Below the pieces are notes generated by a model. It ran no database searches and was not told the DNA's origin. It worked only from the letters and a program-made list of their open reading frames with translations. From Mycobacterium sp. E183 (GTDB lineage: Bacteria; Actinomycetota; Actinomycetes; Mycobacteriales; Mycobacteriaceae), in NCBI RefSeq assembly GCF_001667735.1, contig NZ_LZJN01000163.1:34390-98389 (forward strand): 64,000 nucleotides of DNA, given 5' to 3'. The position numbers were made by a program, and so were the translations under genes. Positions 59,765 to 64,000 of this stretch are shown here, one piece after another. Numbering within the stretch: the stretch's first letter is position 1; each line of letters opens with the position of its first letter.

Positions 59765-61156
59765 TTGCCTGCAACCGATTTGGGGCTGTGCCGGGTGTCA
59801 ATCCATGCCGGCTCCGCCGTCGCGGACCTGGCCCTCCCGGCCGAGGTCCCCGTCGGCGTCCTGACGCCGTCGATCGTCGACATCCTGCAGGCCCGGGACG
59901 GCGACGACGGTCTGACCGCGAAGCGCTACCACCTTTCACCCCCCGGCTCGTCCGCTCTGGACCCGTCGAAAACGCTGGCGCAGAACGGCATCGGAGACGG
60001 CGCGGTTCTGTTACTGAGCCAGGGTTCTCCACCGCCGCCGCGCTTCCTGCACCACGATCCGGCGGAGGCCGTGTCCGAGGCGCTGGCGGGTTCCGGCGCT
60101 TCGACGAATACCGGGCACCGGTTCGCGGTACGGCTCGCCGGCGCGGTGGCGGCGAACGCCCTGACCGTCGTCGGCATGTTCGCCCTGACCCGAAACACGC
60201 TCAGCGGCGGCGCCGACCGTGATCGCCATGCGACGGTGGCCGTGTTGGTGATCTTGGCCGCGATCGCCCTCGTGTCGGCCGCCTTGACGCACCGGTTCCG
60301 CCGCGATGCGGTCGCCGGGCTGGCGCTCAACGCGATGGCAACGACATTCGCGGCGGTTGGCGGCTTTTTGGCGGTGCCCGGCGGGCCGGGGGTATGCAAC
60401 GTGTTGCTGGCCGCGACGGCGGCGGCGGCCACCTGCGTGCTGGCGATCCGGGCCTCGCGTTGCGCCGTCGTCGTGCTGACCGCCGTGTCGTGCGCCGCGA
60501 CGATCGTCGCGATCGCCGCTTTGGTGGGGGCGATCACCGGCGCACCGCCGTACGCGGTCGGCGCGGCATCGGCGCTGACATCGCTTGGCCTGCTTGGAGT
60601 AGCGGCGCGGCTGTCGATCGTGCTGGCGGGGCTATCGCCCCGGGTGCGGCCGATGGCTGGATCCGACGAGACCGAAGCAAACGGGACGCACCTGGTGGCG
60701 CGCGCACTCCGCGCCGACGCCTGGGCGTCGAGCCTGCTTGCCGCGTTCGCGTCGTCGGCGGCCGTCGGCGCCGTCGTCACCGTCCTGGCCGGCGCACCGC
60801 GCTTGTCTTGCATCGCGTTTGGCAGCATCACCGGCGCGTTGCTACTGCTGCGTGCGCGTACTAGTGATAACGCCAGAATGCTGACGCTGGTGATCGCCGG
60901 AATCGCCGTCGTAGGAACGACGTTCGGTGTAGCCGTCTCGAGCGCGCCGGGGCGCGGGCCTGGGGTGGCCGCGGCGACGGCAACGCTGGCAGCCGGGGCC
61001 GTCTATTTCGGCTTCGTCGCGCCCGCTATCTCCAGTCCACGCGTATTGTGCCGAGCCGCCGACGCCCTGGAGTGGCTCGCGCTGGTTGCCACCGCCCCGC
61101 TGACCTGCTGGATCTGCGGACTGTACGGGGCCGTCCGGGGATTGCATTTCCGGTGA
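59765..61156 (+). CDS. eccD4: ESX-4 membrane channel component EccD4
   Basis: A 463-residue EccD. The N-terminal ubiquitin-like domain (VSIHAGSAVADLALPAEVPV; LAQNGIGDGAVLLLSQG) is followed by about eleven TM helices, consistent with the membrane pore subunit. TTG 59765 fits the homologue N terminus and has GGGG 7 bases upstream; ATG 59723 and 59732 are less likely. The stop overlaps mycP4 as GTGA. Confidence 0.93.
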   Translation: MPATDLGLCRVSIHAGSAVADLALPAEVPVGVLTPSIVDILQARDGDDGLTAKRYHLSPPGSSALDPSKTLAQNGIGDGAVLLLSQGSPPPPRFLHHDPAEAVSEALAGSGASTNTGHRFAVRLAGAVAANALTVVGMFALTRNTLSGGADRDRHATVAVLVILAAIALVSAALTHRFRRDAVAGLALNAMATTFAAVGGFLAVPGGPGVCNVLLAATAAAATCVLAIRASRCAVVVLTAVSCAATIVAIAALVGAITGAPPYAVGAASALTSLGLLGVAARLSIVLAGLSPRVRPMAGSDETEANGTHLVARALRADAWASSLLAAFASSAAVGAVVTVLAGAPRLSCIAFGSITGALLLLRARTSDNARMLTLVIAGIAVVGTTFGVAVSSAPGRGPGVAAATATLAAGAVYFGFVAPAISSPRVLCRAADALEWLALVATAPLTCWICGLYGAVRGLHFR

Positions 61157-62445
61157 GGGCGTCTCCCATCGCGTGCCTCCCGTTGGTCTGGGCGCTGGTG
61201 TCGCCGCTTGCAGCACCGACCGCGCAGGCGGTTTCGCCGCCGCAGATCGACGACAAATGGTTACCGAAGCCGGCGCGACCCGCGGCCGCGTTTCCGACGG
61301 TGCAACGCGAGGTGTGCGCGGCCGTGACGACGGGACCGGCACCCAACCGGCCGCCCGACATCCTCGACCTGTCGCGGGTCTGGCCGCTGACCCGCGGCGC
61401 CGGGCAACGGGTCGCGGTCATCGACACCGGCGTTTCGCCGCAGCGAGCGCTGCCGAACGTGGTGCCGGGCGGTGACTACGTCTCCAACGGCGACGGCACC
61501 CAGGATTGCGACGCGCACGGCACCCTGGTCGCCGGAATCGTTGCAGCGGAACGGGATTCGAGCGTGTCCGGATTCAGCGGCGTTGCGCCCGAAGCCACCC
61601 TGATCAGCATTCGCCAGTCCAGCGCGAAGTTCTCCCCCGCCAGCGATCGGTCCCGCACCGGCGTCGGCGACGTCGAGACCATGGCGAAGGCCGTCCGCAC
61701 CGCCGCGGATCTGGGTGCCTCGGTGATCAACATCTCCTCGGTCGCCTGCGTTCCGGCTGCCGCGACGCTCGATGACCGCGCGCTCGGCGCCGCGCTGGCC
61801 TACGCAGTAGACATCAAGAACGCGGTCGTCGTCGCCGCGGCCGGCAACACGGGCAGCGCCGCGCAGTGCCCTCCGCAGCGCTTGGACGCCACTTGGGAAA
61901 CCGTCACGGTCGCGGTCAGTCCGGCGTGGTACGACGACTATGTGCTCACCGTCGGTTCGGTGAACGACGAGGGGGCGCCGTCGGCATTCACCCTCGCCGG
62001 GCCCTGGGTCGACGTCGCCGCCCCCGGCGAGGCGGTCACGCCGCTGGGCTCGGCGCCGGTGTCCGGCACCAGTTATGCCGCGCCGGTCGTCAGTGGGCTG
62101 GCCGCCCTGATCCGGGCCCGGTTTCCGGTGCTGACCGCCCGGCAGGTGATGCAGCGCATCGAGTCGACGGCGCATCACCCGCCGGCCGGGTGGGATCCGC
62201 TCGTCGGTCACGGCACGATCGACGCCCTGGCGGCGGTGAGCACCGATGTCGTTGCGCCGGAGTCCACGCCGACGCCGGACCCGGCGCCTATCGCCGCGCC
62301 CCCGGCGGGCGCGCCGCCGAACGCGCGCGCCCGGCACACCGCACTGCGCGGCGTCGTCGCCTGCCTCGCGGGATTGGGCATCGCGCTGGCCGTCGGTGTG
62401 GCGAGGGGCCGACTAAGGGGCCGGGACGAAGTCGCGGGCGGTTGA
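61153..62445 (+). CDS. mycP4: ESX-4 mycosin serine protease MycP4
   Basis: A 430-residue subtilisin-like mycosin. The signal peptide is residues 1-26 (cleavage near AQA-VS). The catalytic triad is Asp91 (VAVIDTGVSP), His122 (CDAHGTLVAG) and Ser307 (SGTSYAAPVVSG). A Pro/Ala linker and a C-terminal TM anchor (VVACLAGLGIALAVGVARG) end the protein. GTG 61153 is coupled to the eccD4 stop. The 3' end overlaps convergent eccB4 by 33 bp. Confidence 0.95.
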   Translation: MRASPIACLPLVWALVSPLAAPTAQAVSPPQIDDKWLPKPARPAAAFPTVQREVCAAVTTGPAPNRPPDILDLSRVWPLTRGAGQRVAVIDTGVSPQRALPNVVPGGDYVSNGDGTQDCDAHGTLVAGIVAAERDSSVSGFSGVAPEATLISIRQSSAKFSPASDRSRTGVGDVETMAKAVRTAADLGASVINISSVACVPAAATLDDRALGAALAYAVDIKNAVVVAAAGNTGSAAQCPPQRLDATWETVTVAVSPAWYDDYVLTVGSVNDEGAPSAFTLAGPWVDVAAPGEAVTPLGSAPVSGTSYAAPVVSGLAALIRARFPVLTARQVMQRIESTAHHPPAGWDPLVGHGTIDALAAVSTDVVAPESTPTPDPAPIAAPPAGAPPNARARHTALRGVVACLAGLGIALAVGVARGRLRGRDEVAGG

Positions 62446-63780
62446 CGCCTGTTGTCTGCTGAGCTCGGGGCCGGCGGGAAGGGTCTGCAGGATCGGCCAC
62501 GGCGCCGGGATCGCCGCCGGCAGCCCAAGGTCCCGCGCGGCGTCGTCGTCGTGGATCGGGAACCGCGCTCCGGTGTCGGTGACCAGGTACCGCGTGCCGA
62601 CTCGCACGTAGGCGCTCCGGCCGGGCGGCACGTACACGGCGTCCAGCGCGGGGCCGGGCCCGTCGGCCCGTGACAAGGTCACCGGCGCCTGACCGGGCGG
62701 CAACGGCACTCGGTTGCCGGTGAGAAGCGCGGCACCGGCCTGGCCGGATGGCGCCGCCTGCCATGAGACGCACAACGTGCCGTTGTCGTCCGGCAGTGTC
62801 GGCGCCCGGTCGGGGAAGCTACCCACCGGCAGCGCGTCGACGATCGGAGCGGCGCGGATCGCGTCGGGTGCGACCGTCACGGCGTTGCTGGTGCGCTGCG
62901 GGTTGCTGAAGCGCAGGAGATCGGCAGCCAGTTGTCCGATGCGCTGAATCCCGGCGGCGAGCACCGCGTAATACTCGTCACCGCCGGCCCGCGTGATGCG
63001 CACCACGCTGCCGATCGTGAACCCCGGCAATCCCGCCGCCTTCTCGCCCGCGCCCCGGATCCGCGGCGCGCTGATCGGTGGCGCCTCGGGGATGGCGCCC
63101 AGCAACGCCGGCGAAACGGGTCGCGGCGCGCGGCGCTCAAGCCGGAAAGCGCGCGTCACCGCGGAGTCGGCGAGGTCCAGCACGGCCCGCTGCCCGTTAT
63201 AGAGCAGGTAGGCGGGCGAACCCGGGCCGGACGCGACCAGGACGGCCTCGCCGGCGCTCAAGCGGCGGGCCGCCGCGTCGTCCGTGCGGCCCACGAGGAC
63301 GGTCGTGGTGCCGGCGTGGTCCGTATCGCAGATCGCCCAGGACGACTCGTCCGCCTTCAACGGCTCCCCGATCAGCTGCGGCGCGCCCGGGATACCCAGC
63401 GGCGGTCCGCGTTTGGCGCGGGCCAGGTCCGCTTCCGGCACAGGCTGGGGTTTGGCCGCCGTCGCCGCGATCAACCGCGCCGACGCTAGGTTCAGCACCG
63501 GATGCCAGGTGTCGCCCACCCGCACGTAGAGAGCCCCGGACTCTTGTCCCATCACCAGTTGCGCGCCATCCAGCGCCACCCGGGGCCGCAGCAAAGCAAG
63601 GGCCGCGGCCGCCGCGACGGCGATCGCGGCCAGGATGCACCCGATCGTCAGCGCCGGCGTTCGCGCCCGCGTGCGATCGCTGAGGGTGTGGACATCCCCG
63701 CCCAGCAACGCGCATTCAAGGCGACGCAGCAGGAATAGGTAGCCGCTGACCTGCAGCCCGGTGGTCGGCTGACGCGGCAC
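62413..63780 (-). CDS. eccB4: ESX-4 membrane-periplasmic component EccB4
   Basis: A 455-residue EccB. The N terminus MPRQPTTGLQVSGYLFLLRR is the conserved cytoplasmic lead, followed by one TM helix at about 44-64 (LTIGCILAAIAVAAAAALAL). The periplasmic repeats then follow (GALYVRVGDTWHPVLNLASA; SAYVRVGTRYLVTDTGARFP). Cysteines in WAICDTDH and GTLCVSWQ could form the conserved disulfide. GTG 63780 is the start. Its first 56 bases and the 21 bases upstream are duplicated in inverted orientation at 63924-64000. Confidence 0.95.
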   Translation of the reverse strand: MPRQPTTGLQVSGYLFLLRRLECALLGGDVHTLSDRTRARTPALTIGCILAAIAVAAAAALALLRPRVALDGAQLVMGQESGALYVRVGDTWHPVLNLASARLIAATAAKPQPVPEADLARAKRGPPLGIPGAPQLIGEPLKADESSWAICDTDHAGTTTVLVGRTDDAAARRLSAGEAVLVASGPGSPAYLLYNGQRAVLDLADSAVTRAFRLERRAPRPVSPALLGAIPEAPPISAPRIRGAGEKAAGLPGFTIGSVVRITRAGGDEYYAVLAAGIQRIGQLAADLLRFSNPQRTSNAVTVAPDAIRAAPIVDALPVGSFPDRAPTLPDDNGTLCVSWQAAPSGQAGAALLTGNRVPLPPGQAPVTLSRADGPGPALDAVYVPPGRSAYVRVGTRYLVTDTGARFPIHDDDAARDLGLPAAIPAPWPILQTLPAGPELSRQQASTARDFVPAP

Positions 63781-64000
63781 TGGTCCCCCTACCCTGCGCA
63801 GCGACCTATCCGGTGAGAAAACACGCCGTAACTTTACCTACCCTAAGCACGGTTCGAAAGTTCGCTGGCCTGTGGATCAATTAAGCGGCCCGACCTATGC
63901 CCGCTTTAGCGTGTGTGCAACAACTGCGCAGGGTAGGGGGACCAGTGCCGCGTCAGCCGACCACCGGGCTGCAGGTCAGCGGCTACCTATTCCTGCTGCG
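63725..64000. repeat. Inverted repeat: eccB4 5' end duplicated (77-bp arms, 122-bp spacer)
   Basis: Bases 63924-64000 are the exact reverse complement of 63725-63801. The arms cover 21 bp of upstream sequence including TGCGCAGGGTAGGGGGACCA and the first 56 bases of the eccB4 coding sequence. The match stops at the inner ends (63801/63924) and runs to the window edge, so the full arm may be longer. The 122-bp spacer is AT-richer and contains TAGCGT at 63907-63912, a possible forward -10. Confidence 0.95.
63945..64000 (+). CDS. Start of a second, divergent eccB4-like gene (partial)
   Basis: GTG 63945 opens a frame encoding MPRQPTTGLQVSGYLFLL, identical in DNA and protein to the first 18 codons of eccB4. 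It runs off the window after 56 bases. It has the same upstream AGGGGG sequence. Whether it is a full second EccB, a fragment or an assembly fold-back cannot be decided here. Confidence 0.6.
   Translation, partial: MPRQPTTGLQVSGYLFLL

Noticed and set aside
63830..63850. Possible iron-regulator (IdeR) box TTAGGGTAGG near the eccB4 upstream region
   Set aside because: Only one half-site resembles the consensus; the second half does not match.
63851..63870. GGTTCGAAAGTTCGC as a tRNA T-loop
   Set aside because: No acceptor stem, anticodon arm or CCA context surrounds it.

Overview
The window is a high-GC actinobacterial chromosome segment, clearly Mycobacterium. Gene order follows the M. tuberculosis H37Rv stretch from about Rv3394c to Rv3450c: imuB-imuA', guaA, pgmB-GH65, choD, guaB3-guaB2, rsdA-sigD, whiB3, groES-groEL1, tsaE-tsaB-rimI-tsaD, alr, gadB, nnr, glmS, glmM, rpsI-rplM and the ESX-4 locus. 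H37Rv counterparts are named from memory, not from a search. Several blocks typical of H37Rv are missing (vapBC47, the PPE57-59 block, phyA-idsA1) and other genes are inserted. A slow grower near the M. avium complex is plausible, but the species is not resolved. I see no tRNA, rRNA, CRISPR array, insertion sequence or prophage.

Layout. 0-2 kb: the imuA'-imuB mutagenesis pair behind a LexA/SOS box, and a small secreted protein. 2-12.5 kb: guaA; a TetR-flavin monooxygenase divergon; an HxlR regulator facing a translationally coupled operon of an MFS exporter and two SAM methyltransferases; then a beta-phosphoglucomutase-like HAD enzyme coupled to a GH65 disaccharide phosphorylase. 12.5-19 kb: a TetR-sulfatase (alpha-KG dioxygenase) divergon with two matching operators, choD, guaB3 and guaB2. 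19-22 kb: a DUF5319 protein, rsdA-sigD, a TPR-like protein and whiB3.

22.2-29.5 kb is an accessory block between whiB3 and groEL1, which are neighbours in H37Rv. It holds a SodC-like lipoprotein with altered metal ligands, a styrene-oxide-isomerase/hydroxylaminobenzene-mutase family protein, SnoaL and secreted proteins, a class III cyclase, one frameshifted secreted-protein gene, and a nitroreductase-MarR-RidA operon. 29.5-40 kb: groEL1 and groES with a CIRCE element and a 57-bp tandem repeat; the tRNA t6A genes tsaE-tsaB-rimI-tsaD, where tsaE carries an in-frame 54-bp repeat at its start; then a hydrolase, alr, gadB and nnr. 40-46.7 kb: an Rv3434c-like membrane protein, four tandem DUF4436 membrane paralogues, glmS and a DUF2510 protein.

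46.7-64 kb: an AT-rich leader with a tiny basic protein, an Rv3438-like alpha/beta protein without the nucleophile serine, a LLM flavin enzyme, a possible type VII substrate pair (Rv3439c/Rv3440c-like), glmM, rpsI-rplM, and ESX-4: esxT, esxU, an Rv3446c-family protein, eccC4, eccD4, mycP4 and eccB4. The most striking signal is at the right edge. The first 56 bases of eccB4 and 21 bases upstream are repeated exactly in inverted orientation 122 bp away, so a second eccB-like gene appears to start divergently and run out of the window.
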